This document shows, one piece after another, positions 37,024 to 64,000 of a stretch of DNA of 64,000 bases; the stretch's first letter is position 1; every line of letters begins with the position of its first letter. Position numbers and translations under genes: made by a program. The notes below the pieces were generated by a model. The model searched no databases. It was not told the origin of the DNA and saw nothing but the letters and a program-made list of their open reading frames with translations. Source of the DNA: Eleginops maclovinus (Eukaryota; Chordata; Actinopteri; Perciformes; Eleginopidae); NCBI RefSeq assembly GCF_036324505.1, contig NC_086354.1, positions 4,880,217-4,944,216 of the forward strand, given 5' to 3'.

Positions 37024-37448
37024 CTTACAGGGATATCTTTATCTGAGCATGGAAAACCCTGAGTTAAAAACTGGGATGCATCATGGGAAACATAGTATCT
37101 TGTGTTTTAAGGATGGCTTTGATACAGTACTGCCCCTTTGAAACAACCTTGAAAACATTTCTTATGCCAATGAAGGCATGGTGCAAGAGTCTTATTAACA
37201 TATGAACCTCTTCCCATTGGTGATAGCAGTGAGGTCCAACAGACACACTTCTTGTTCACGTGCTCCCACTGACTTCCGTTCCGTTTATGCTTTCGTTTTA
37301 AAACCATGACAGAGATTCAGCTCAACACAAACTGCATCTGTCACGGCGTGTAACACAGAATGCCTTTGCTTTTGTATCCTTTTTAAATGAAGGGACATTT
37401 TATTTATTTTTTTTAATAGAATTTTTGGGGAAACCAGTGCCTTTAATT

Positions 37449-38183
37449 TAGTGCATTTCAGAAACGGGGAGACAGGGGGGAAGACGCGCGGCAAAGGGAG
37501 ACAGGCCGGGTTCAAACCTGGGTCCACCGCATGGGGATCAAACCAAGGATGGATTACTGCACGGGCCTACCGGGCCCAGGCCCAGGGGCCCAAGGGCCAA
37601 GAGGGCCCTGAAGCCCAAGCCTCCGCACTACCATTTCAATATTGTCTCAACAACATAATACAATTATAGGGGCCCTGAAGCCATAACATTGGTTACATTA
37701 CATACATTATGTAATATATCTTAATAGTCTTAATAGGGCCCCTCGATCATATGCCACGGGTTGTGTAATTAATTCATCCCTCATACGTTAAAGCCCCCCC
37801 ACACATTAAATAGAGTAGCATATGATACGTCATATAGTGCTCCTGAACCACAGCTTATCAATGTTATTCATCCCTCATATCGGGAAAGGGCCCTTAAATC
37901 AGTTAGAATGGGGTAGGATATACCATAAAGCAGGGGTTCCCAAACTTTTGCAAGCTGGCCCCCCCTTTCGAAGGTTAAAATATTGTCAAGCCTTGATGAC
38001 AATGCATGATTTCAAGCAGTTTTCTTATGAGTGATGTGATCTGTGTGATGTAGGGGTTTGGGCCCCTTGCATTTCCCCTGCTTATTTTTGACTTGGGAGG
38101 GGGCGTCATAGGCCCAATGACTCTTAATCCGTCCCTGGATCAAACCCATATGGCCGCCTGCTCTACCCACTGAGCTACACGAT
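37449..38183. repeat. tRNA-like/SINE-type repeat split by an insertion
   Basis: The left part has 'ggcaaagggagacaggccgg' and 'gttcaaacctgggtcc' (37491-37525); the right part has 'gccgcctgctctacccactgagctac' (38153-38178). Both are recognisable as one fish repeat with tRNA-gene-like box B and box A wording, also present at 54305-54435. The two parts are separated by the element at 37545-38136. Confidence 0.55.
37545..38136. mobile_element. Nested 592-bp DNA element with target-site duplication
   Basis: Flanked by direct GGATCAAACC copies (37535-37544, 38137-38146). Inverted ends read 'aaggatggatta' at the left and, reversed, 'agggacggatta' at the right. The interior has 'gggcccaggcccaggggccc', and a further hAT-like end 'caggggttcccaaacttttgc' at about 37931. 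Non-coding. The duplication length (8-10 bp) suggests hAT-type mobilisation. Confidence 0.7.
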
Positions 38184-38659
38184 GGCTAGGACATTTTTAG
38201 AAGGAAGAAGTAGAAAACAGATAATGGTGCAAATAAAATATGTTGTATTCAGTATTGATGGCCAACATCTAACTTTTGAGCAAAATGATTCCGATACCTC
38301 TCATGTTCAGCCTTTGTTGCCCTCTACTGGCTTTCAGTGCAACTACAGCAAGATTCATTTACTTACAGTTCATTTAAAATTCCCTCTTTATCTTATGGTG
38401 ATATAAATACTGATTATTACACTCGTGTACATTCCTCTTTCTTCACCTTATAGTTTTGTAATGACTCTTTCTTCTTAAATTCTTTCTTTCAAATGAGTTT
38501 ACAGCACGCACAGATCTGCTGATGTTCAGATAACTGAGGCATATTGCTTTCGGTCATCTAAGCGCCTTGAGCTCTTTGTTAATATGATATGTCTGCTTTG
38601 ACATCTAATGGTTTGGGCATACTGCGCAGGAAGTCAACCATGCTTAAAGAAATACTTAC

Positions 38660-38674
38660 CTGTTGACTCGACAT
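38660..38674 (-). other. Weak candidate 5' coding exon end
   Basis: The minus strand reads ATG TCG AGT CAA CAG followed by a perfect donor gtaagt. This could be the first coding segment of an unrecognised minus-strand transcript or chance. I could not find a downstream exon that continues it convincingly. Confidence 0.15.
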
Positions 38675-39447
38675 CTTGAAGAAGATTTCGTTTTTCTCAC
38701 GCCTCCACGGTGAACAAAGTATTCGTAACTATCGTAAAGTCTTGAATTGAACTCAATGGTAGCAGCATGTGAAAACAGGAATTTACATTTTAAAACACCT
38801 GTTTACAAACAAACTGCAGTTTCATCCAAGTCCTATTTATCCAGTCGCACATTTTCTTAAAGAATTAAGAACATTGGGTGATTATTGGATATAAGATGTT
38901 TCTTTTTGTGGGTGAACTGTTGCTTTAAAGATATTTTGTTTTGCAATTTAATTGCTGCGACTCCCACCGTTAAAACCGGTATTATATGATGGTTGTATCA
39001 TAGGAGAAAAAATGTCTCTCTGCAATGACGTTGCAATCTAAGGCGCAGTCATGAAACCTTTTTAGATCAAAACGATGATGGAGTTTCGAGGAAATGGAAC
39101 GTATGCGGACAGGAAGAAGGGCACAAGTAAATGCAAAATAACCTCCAGTTTTCTAGTTACTGTACAATCAATACATAAAAAGAAGTTAGATTCGCCCTAA
39201 TATATACAAAAGCCTTGTTTAATAAATGTATTCGCATGGCTTTAAATCCCTGCCCTCAACTTCAAATATCCCACCAGTCAAGTAATTCTTTACTGGATGA
39301 AAAACACAACAGTTATATCTGTTGGCTGCAAAGTGTTACGAAGAGATTTGATGTTGGAGAATTAAACGTTTTCCAATGTATGATTTTCAAACACACAACC
39401 AACAACAAATGTATAGATTTAAAATAATAATAAAAGCAAGTTAAATA

Positions 39448-39492
39448 CAAAAGCATATATATATATATATATACATATATATGTATATGTAT
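39448..39492. repeat. (AT)n-type microsatellite next to the inverted repeat
   Basis: 'tatatatatatatatatacatatatatgtatatg' run at the outer edge of the right inverted-repeat arm; the left arm also borders a short 'atacatatatata' run. Confidence 0.8.
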
Positions 39493-39746
39493 ATTATAAT
39501 GGTAATCCAACAACATGATGTAAATTGTGTGATGTGCACATTTAAATCTTTGGCAAGGGGTTTCCATTCAATAACCATGTTTGCAGGAAATGTGTGAGTA
39601 ATATTGTTTAAAACATTTTGATTGATTGATAACATTGAGATCATGTAGGTCTATCCATTTTTACATAACTCTCCAAACCAAAATGCAGTAAATACGGCAC
39701 CTTTATCCCCTCAGATCTAACACAGATAGGTTTATTTTAACTTTGT
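39481..39746 (-). repeat. Right arm of the 266-bp inverted repeat
   Basis: Reverse complement of 32171-32436. It lies between the two small secreted-protein genes, 560 bp from the 39947 MITE. The arms are 7.0 kb apart and enclose exons 1-3 of the 158-aa gene. Confidence 0.9.
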
Positions 39747-39946
39747 TGATCAAACACTAACTAATATTAACATTTTGTCCTCATTGGTGATACCCATCAT
39801 GCATTTTTAAGGGTTTTTCCCCAGAAAAAAATCATTAAAACTCCACTTGATTCTTCTCAAGAGTATAAAGGCCAGGTATAAGATTACACAATGTTGAGAA
39901 TAACATGCCCTTCATGGTGCAGTTATCTCTTTTCGGTTTGGTAGAA

Positions 39947-40061
39947 TTAAAGGGGCGCTATTATGCTAATTCCCAGGTTCAATTTCAGGTGGGACAGAAA
40001 CTCCCAGACGAATTTTACAGACCATTGGAAAAAACCCAAAAGCATAATAGGGCCTCTTTAA
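39947..40061. mobile_element. Complete 115-bp TTAA MITE
   Basis: TTAA on both sides (39947-39950, 40058-40061) and inverted ends AGGGGCGCTATTATGCT and, reversed, AGAGGCCCTATTATGCT. The interior carries 'gacagaaactccc'. It is the shortest clean member of the family whose other members are at about 17745-18276 and 56114. Confidence 0.75.
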
Positions 40062-40172
40062 GTCATAGAGCAATGTAATGCTATGTGATCAAATAACATA
40101 ACGATCCCGTATATCCAGGAATAATGCAAGTAAAGCAGGGGGTTGTCGGAGGGGAGGGACACTGTTGAGGTT

Positions 40173-42119
40173 TCAGACTTTGATGATCTTCTTCACTGTG
40201 AGACTAAAGTTCATTCCAGGTGCCAGCTCCTGGATGAGAGCCTGGACCTGAAAGACACAATCATTTTCATATTCCGGTCACATTAGGTTCTGCACAGATG
40301 ATATCAGAAAGCACAACAAATACTGCAATGTTTCTTAGGAAGGATTTTAGACAGATAAAGGTGGACATGGAGGTGGATTGGGAAGACAGAACGAGGTTAT
40401 ATAGCTACCTCCTGCATGGTCGGACCGATGTTTGTCATATTCAGCTCCTGGGTGGACTGGATAGCCGCCATGAGGACTGCCACAACTGTGGGACATAAAG
40501 CAACGTATTAAAATCATGTCAGACGATGGGTTGAATCAAATGATATAAGCCTGAATGCACTTACTATCTGGAGGGAAAAAAAGTTCAGGCGGAGTTGGCG
40601 GGCCGGGGGTTGTCACTGGAAACGACCAAACGTTATGCAATTGTACAACCATTTTTTAATAAGCTATGCTTCCTGACGTCCATCTTTGTCATAGTTCGTG
40701 TTATTGTACATTCGGACATATTGATACTGGGTTACCCTGAGGCTTACATTTTTGATATACTTTTAAATCCTTATTTGTCGTAATGTTTGTATTTATTTCG
40801 CAATAAGATTTCAGGTACTTGACCCAAAATGATGTTATTTTTTATGAGCCATGATTTTTGCCTTCCCGCTTTATCTATGTTTTCTCCAACCTTGACTGTG
40901 TTTACATCTATTTGTATAATTACATTGAGCCTTGGATGTGTTTACATCTATTTGTATAATTACATTGAGCCTTGGATGTGTTTATACATTTTTTAAACTT
41001 TATTTATCATGAAGTTTGTGATCATTTCCCTCGTACTTTGTTTTTTGTACCTTGACGTTACATATTAAAAATGCATTAGCTTGAGATTTTAAAATGTGCC
41101 AATACATTCTGAAACTTATTTATAATTAAATGTGTAGTCATTGCACATTAGATTTGATGTCTTTGAGCAAAAATGATGTAATTGTACAACTATTTTTTAC
41201 ATATTTTTATAAGATATGCTCTCTGCCCTCTCGGGCTAACATTTTGTTCTTTACATACGTAACATCATTACATTAATTTGAACTTTTGAAAAACTTTTAA
41301 AAAACATTTATCATAAAGTTTGTAGTTATTTTGCTGTAAGATTTAAGGTATTTGACCAAAAATGACGTAATTGTATAACTACTTTTGATAAGATATTCTT
41401 TATGCGCACCCTCTTCAACTAATCTTTTTTTTTCAAATGCGTTTTAAAGCCTATTTATCATAGTTTGTACTTATGTCGCCATAATATTTGAGGTATTGGA
41501 CCAAAAATGATGTCATTTTATGAAAACATTTCAAACTATACTTTCTACCTTCAGGTTTTAATGACACTGTGACTAGAATTTCTCTAATACGTTTTAAACA
41601 TTATATATCATAATGTTTGTAGTAGTTATTTGGCCATAGGATTGAGGGTATTTAACAGGAAATGATTGAATTGTATAACTATTCTTTAATATGTAAGCTT
41701 TACTGCCATTCCACCTTAACTTACTTTGTTTTCTACTACCTTGACTTTGCATATGGATATTGAATTACGTTGTGTATCACAAAGTGTTAGTTATTTCATC
41801 ATAAGATTGGAGGTATTGGCCAAGTAATTGTATACCTAATTTTTTTGAGGAGAATTTATTTTTATTTTTGAATAATTTTTTCCACCATAAGATTTCACTA
41901 CTTTGACCAAACATTATGTAAATGTACAAGTGTTTTTAAGCTCAATTTCTGCCTTCCCGCTTCAACTAACCTTCTTGTCTTGTACCTTGTCTGTATACAT
42001 TAATGTGGAATTAGTCAAAACTTTTACAAATTCAGATCAATATAACATCTTTTGTACTCACATGTCTGTGCAGCACTCAGCACCGAACATCCAGCTAATA
42101 GAACCAGCAGCAGCAGCAT
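40173..42119 (-). CDS. Small secreted peptide of unknown function, 4 exons, 86 aa
   Basis: Exons in coding order: 42119-42062, 40615-40565 (51 nt), 40485-40409, 40247-40173. All four have GT-AG borders and phases close to 86 aa with a TGA stop. The first 17 residues (MLLLLVLLAGCSVLSAA) are a signal peptide; exon 2 encodes a proline-rich segment (TTPGPPTPPELFFPPD); exons 3-4 encode an amphipathic region with sequons NMT and NFS. No cysteine remains after the signal peptide. Skipping exon 2 also keeps the frame, giving a 69-aa form. A strong acceptor lies at 42176/42177, so an upstream exon probably exists; the frame is open to that acceptor, but the signal peptide argues for the chosen start. 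Intron 1 is almost entirely a tandem array. I recognise no homologue. It lies 760 bp downstream of ccdc39 on the same strand. Confidence 0.7.
40630..41950. repeat. Tandem array of diverged units, about 150-340 bp apart, filling intron 1
   Basis: About seven diverged units follow the same order: 'gatgtaattgtacaactattttt', 'taagatatgctttctgcc', 'accttgac...', 'aaaacttttaaacatttatttatcataaagtttgtagttatt', 'cataagatttgaggtatttgacca'. The last landmark occurs at about 40808, 41156, 41341, 41487, 41640, 41805 and 41890. No transposon ends or ORFs are seen; it looks like a local satellite-like expansion inside one intron. Confidence 0.75.
40901..40980. repeat. Exact 40-bp tandem duplication
   Basis: 40901-40940 is repeated without change at 40941-40980, starting 'tttacatctatttgtataat'. 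It lies inside the diverged array at 40630-41950, so it is a much younger event than the array itself. Confidence 0.95.
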
Positions 42120-42938
42120 CCTGGAGCTTTTACCCTTTATCCCAGAGTGAAGAGCAGTTCCCACAGAGCGTGTGTCCTGTGCGAGGAAATGAGAGAGAGG
42201 TGTGGCCACAGACAACAATACAGACAACAAACTGGCTCCACCAAAAACTGAACTGAACTGAACTAAGGTCAAAACAACAAGGACATATGTATTTAATGCT
42301 AATTCCTCAAAGCAAAAATCATCGTATATCAAAATATCTGCAATTTCTGTTTTGCTGAAACTCTGGCTTTACGTGTAGTTAATCTTTGTTATTAAAAATG
42401 TGGGTTTAGAAATGTTTAAAGATGATAGAATTGTTTTTATTCATTTAATAAAAAGCAAAAAGGGAAAGAGGTTAATTGTTTTTTCCAAATTTAATAGATG
42501 TATTTAATAAAACCACAAAGAAAATAAAAATCAAGATAAAAAGATCACTGTTGTTTTAAAACAGTTGGAGGTGAAGTCAGTTTTTTATAATAATTCATAT
42601 TTTATTTAATAGAACAATATTCACACAAAAACAAAGTGATCATTGTTCAAACAAAGCTAAACTGAGTTTTTTATATTAAATATGGGTTTATTTATTATAG
42701 CATTTTCACAAAGGGGAAAAAAAACGTGGAGATAAAATAATCATTTTTTAATAGTGTGTCTTTATTTAAGTCACGCTATGGGAACATCCAGTATTTTTAG
42801 ATTCACATGAATAAGTATAATAACTACAAAGTGACATGAACAAAGTCTTATAACTGAAACAAAGTGTAAACCTATAGTCCTCATTCTCTTGCTCTTCATC
42901 CCCAGCAGCAGGATAATAAATGTTCTTCACTGCGGCTT

Positions 42939-60371
<17,433 letters not shown>

Positions 60372-60520
60372 TGTTCTGCACTGTTTAACACAGCCTCTCT
60401 AAAGAAACAAAATAAATGCTCAAAGTGATACTTTCTTCTGCTGCATTGACAATAAACTGCTGCTATCAGGGCTTCTTGCTCCAGTTTTCTAACTGTCACA
60501 ACCGCTGTCTGTTGTCAGCA

Positions 60521-60535
60521 GTCGCCCTTGGCAAC
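60521..60535. promoter_or_regulatory. X-box (RFX binding motif) upstream of ccdc39
   Basis: GTCGCC-CTT-GGCAAC fits the X-box consensus RYYNYY-N1-3-RRNRAC at every position. It lies 150 bp upstream of the ccdc39 ATG. RFX factors, with FOXJ1, drive motile-cilium genes through such sites, so this is the likely core control element of ccdc39. The motif match is seen; its use is inference. Confidence 0.7.
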
Positions 60536-60659
60536 CGCACGTGCCTAAAACGTTGTCACCACAAGTGGGCAGCTCGAGCCCGTCTCCGCATATTGACCCA
60601 TTGGCCCATTGAGTTGCAGAAGCATGTGCTGAAGTCTGTTTTTAAATCTCAATTCAATC

Positions 60660-61300
60660 ACTAAAAGTGTCAATCATTATTAACATGGAATTTGTTAACA
60701 CAGAACATGAAAAATACCCGAGATGACACAAAACGCCGATTACAAAGACCTTAAAAAGAAGAGAAAAGTCACTATCCCATGTCAACTCATACATATGTTA
60801 TCTCCCTAAATCATTTCTGTAAACCTTTTCATGAGGGAAGTCGAATTTGAGTTGATTTGGTATAAACGAAACAAAAACAACACCTGGAACATTTCCATTG
60901 ACATTGCTGAATTATCAACTATAACTTGCACGAGAGGACACTGTTGTATCTTGAAATGGATGTAAAGTTTGTGTACTTCGTTGGTTTCTTATACACCCTG
61001 AATCTAAAGTTACATTTAAAATAAGGTTTTACAATCTTCTCTAAGTTAAAATATAAAGTTATGGCAAATTACATAGCAATCAAAACATTTGTACTAATTC
61101 ATTACCAAAAGATACTTTTTACATTAGTTAGAGGACCCTTTAAACAAACTTGAATTAGAACATTTTTAAACATATCCTAAATCATAACCTAGCCTACATA
61201 TTTCGCTATCTAGGTTACTGGGGATTACTTTTATTCATTTTCATTCATGATTCTTTAAATACAAACACACAGAGGCCTGGCTGCTTTAAAGATACCAAAT
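60660..61300. other. Intergenic stretch between dcun1d1 and ccdc39
   Basis: AT-rich sequence between the ccdc39 promoter and the end of the dcun1d1 3' UTR. I see no exon, RNA gene or transposon end in it. Confidence 0.4.
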
Positions 61301-61307
61301 TGAAACA

Positions 61308-61843
61308 TTTATTTTATCTTTATACATTTGTGTTTAAACAAAACAGCATTATGCTTAAAAAATTACAATCAATGTTTTATACTGACTTGTTGCACAAATG
61401 TATCCATAAAACAAAATCCGGAATGCACACAAGAGTATTAAAATTCAATATTTAAAGAACGACATCCCCTCGCAAACCCTCGTGTTTTAGATTACAATTC
61501 AAAAGTGGGTCTATCTACCTGCTGTAGAGCGGACCCCCAAACATCCATGGACCACAGGGGAGGCAAAGATGGGGACTCCTCTCTAGTTGGCTTGAGCGCA
61601 CACAAAAAGCCGAATACTTTAGATAAAAGTTTCAAACCACCACAAATTGACCAACAAAGAGATATGCCTTTTTTATATATGTAAATACACACACACATGT
61701 ATAAAGTCTCTGCTGTGTAAAATATTTCAGTCCTGAGGGTTGAAAAGGCAACATAGTTCTCAGCTCAGTGCGGTCCCCTTGTCCTCCGTTAGCTGCAGGT
61801 TTGATTTGTTAGAAACTTCACATCCTTTTAGTGAGAGCGGTCC
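61308..61843 (-). other. dcun1d1 3' UTR with polyadenylation signal
   Basis: An AATAAA on the minus strand at 61313-61308 lies about 530 nt after the stop codon, a plausible 3' end. The region contains a short (CA)n near 61687-61697 and no other gene. Confidence 0.5.
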
Positions 61844-64000
61844 TTAAACTGCCGTGCTTTTGGTCCCGATGTGTGGTCGTGCAAACTCCACAAAGTCGTC
61901 AATAAGGACGGGCCATGCGCCTACAGAACGAACACAAAGTTAAATGAATGACCCCACTTTATTTGAACGCATGATTATGGACTGTGCTGAGATATTAATA
62001 CAGTAGAACCATACTAGGCCTGTGTGAAGCAGGGCAGAAGCACTTAATCTAAAAGAGTGTGAAGGAACAATCACAGGTCATGGCCGCGTGCATGCATGCA
62101 CAGTGATGAATTGGCTCAATTTCAGTCGAGCTTGTGTACAAACCTTCCTCGTCATAATTTGACATGTCATCTGTGATCATTGTGCTGAAGTCTAGTAAGA
62201 GGTTCCAAGTGTCCTTAGGAATTGATCGTTTGTGGTGCTCCTGCAAAAGCGGAATGAGTCAATGACAAAGAATAACATTTGCATTTTTTAGAGTAATCTT
62301 GAGTGTGTGTTTTTTTTAATTTTTTTTACTTACAACTAAAAATCTGTTCCACAAGTCCAGGAACTTGAATCTTCCAGCCAGTACTAAATTCCAATATGCA
62401 ATTGCCATTTCTAAATCTGTACGAGAACCAGAATATGTTAATGTAGATATTTGACATCAGTGTTTTTCTAATGCTTTTTTTTGCTGCTGAATGACATTTA
62501 TTCCCAAGAAAATGTATAAGCACATCTTTGGTTAAAACAATATTTAATGTAGTGCTCATTATTTGCAGAAAACCTCAATTTTAAGATCAATCATCCAAGT
62601 GTTAGTAGATTAATACATTATTTAGTGGAGGACAGTCCTAGTCCATGCAACAAACAAACCATGATGATGTGCATTAACAGGATTCTTACCCAAACCTTTC
62701 TGGCCAGGATTCTTTGCAAAATTAAATGTAAACTGGTAAAAGTCCTTAAATTTCCCTTGGTCCTTCAACTCTTGATCCATCTTTGGCAGCTGCGCTTTTA
62801 GCTTCTCTATGGTGTCACACCTGGGGAACAAACAGAAAGCAGAATGTCAAGTTTGGGTCAACCAAGAGGAATGCTTTTTTTCCACTGGAGTAGATTCAAC
62901 TTGCTTGTTACACAAAGCAACTCATAAGAGGCATGCACATTGAAAATAAAGTATTTGGCTTATATTTGTCATCTTCCAAAAAATGTCTAGAGCCTCTACT
63001 TTTTTCTGCATGCTCCATATGCATATATCATATTCTATATAGCAGCACTTCCGAAAATGTGTGAGGGGATATAAACAAATATTCCATTCCTTAAAAATAT
63101 AAATTCTTTGTTTAATAAAAACTTTTAAAGAACTTAAATAATTCAAAAATACCTGGTTATATTTGACATGAACTAATCAGTTAGTTTCCCACACTGCAGA
63201 CGCTGCACTGACACAGAAGCCTAGAAATAACCACCTAGTTAGTTTTTATATAACTTCCAGTCACTTTTTGTGACATGTAGATTTGGAATATTGAGAATAA
63301 TTGCATTTTAGGCTAAAAAACCACAAATTTGTATCCACGTCGTTTCTAATTGACTTTAACCATTTTTACAAAATGTATTAGCCATGTGTGTCCCTTTTCC
63401 TAACTTCCCCTTTTCTCTCCATCCCTCATCCCAATTTAAATTATGATCTGTAAATATTAATTCAAAGTGCCTCCAAAGTGTGGGAAGTTTCATATAGTTA
63501 AGGAACTCTATGAGTTTAATGATAAAGTCCACTTTTCAGATAACAGAGGAGGAGTTTCAGGATTGTTTGAGCCATCTGATTATACATTCTCACCCCTGTT
63601 CAGCCATGCCCTCCATGAATTCCTGTTTTGAAAACTCGCACTGTGTTGCTGCCCTGAACTTCCAGGCTATAAGGAGGACACTGATGCTGGCTGGGTCCAG
63701 AGCCAGGTCGTCACAGAACTGCTGGATCCCATCAATGCCAATCTTGTTGTCATCATGGGGATCTTATTATGGAAAAAGGATAGAAATAATTAATTACATC
63801 ACAGCCGAATGCGAATGAAAAAACACTCAATAGTTTCTGTTTTTCACTGTGTGATTAATTATCCATACTGTCTATGGTTTACAATCTGTAACATGCTGAA
63901 TATTAAATTGACAAGTCATGTGGGGCATTATCCTTATACATTGAAAAGACATACCTCTATATCTGTTGTACAGCTGATCGAGCTTCTTCTTGTCTAAGGC
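61844..64000 (-). CDS. dcun1d1: DCN1-like protein 1 (DCUN1D1), partial, last six exons
   Basis: Co-E3 factor that helps UBE2M/RBX1 attach NEDD8 to cullins. Exons in coding order: one running off the window edge to 63955, then 63762-63594, 62820-62690, 62416-62334, 62240-62144, 61920-61844. All borders are GT-AG and phases match, giving the last 200 residues of a protein of about 259. The visible part is the PONY/DUF298 domain: [105 protein letters not shown]. The C-terminus GTKSTAV fits DCUN1D1, not DCUN1D2. The short UBA domain at the N-terminus is outside the window. The 83-nt exon uses the acceptor at 62417, six bases upstream of a second AG, which restores the family residues DLE. Confidence 0.95.

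Noticed and set aside
40630..41950. Possible CRISPR-like repeat array
   Set aside because: Units are long, diverged and contiguous with no spacer pattern, and the genome is eukaryotic.
62334..62410. Alternative acceptor six bases inside the dcun1d1 83-nt exon
   Set aside because: Using the inner AG would drop residues conserved in the family; the outer acceptor at 62417 gives the expected DLE and correct phase.

Overview
The window is vertebrate nuclear DNA, almost certainly from a teleost fish. Genes are split into many short exons with GT-AG introns, coding exons are GC-richer than the AT-rich introns, and the spaces are filled with fish-type repeats (Tc1 elements, hAT and TTAA-flanked MITEs, LINE tails, a retroviral remnant, long CA and AT runs). 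I place the species no more precisely than that.

Layout: (1) 1-14.5 kb, plus strand: complete ripk2 (11 coding exons, 569 aa), the NOD1/NOD2 adaptor kinase, with two NF-kappaB-like sites forming a palindrome upstream. Its introns hold a decayed Tc1 transposon and an internally deleted copy of the same family. (2) 14.5-21.6 kb: intergenic, with an imperfect tandem duplication and several repeats. (3) 21.6-28.9 kb, plus strand: complete y+LAT-type amino acid transporter (9 coding exons, 514 aa), closer to slc7a6 than slc7a7. (4) 28.9-42.2 kb: repeat-rich, with two small secreted-protein genes on the minus strand: a 158-aa cysteine-rich protein (5 exons) and an 86-aa peptide (4 exons, including a 51-nt exon). 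I can assign no function to either. (5) 42.9-60.4 kb, minus strand: complete ccdc39 (20 coding exons, about 947 aa), the ruler protein of motile cilia, with an RFX X-box about 150 bp upstream. One exon carries a single extra base that breaks the reading frame in this sequence. (6) 61.8-64.0 kb, minus strand: the 3' two thirds of dcun1d1, a cullin neddylation factor, running off the window end.

The genes do not form a pathway: innate immune signalling, amino acid exchange, two orphan secreted proteins, ciliary assembly and ubiquitin-like modification lie side by side. The strongest leads are the two orphan secreted genes with the tandem array and inverted repeat around them, the ccdc39 frameshift, the GT-repeat placed directly against a ccdc39 3' splice site, the ccdc39 X-box and the ripk2 kappaB palindrome. 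Exon boundaries were read by eye from splice sites, reading phase and remembered family sequences; no alignment or transcript evidence was available.
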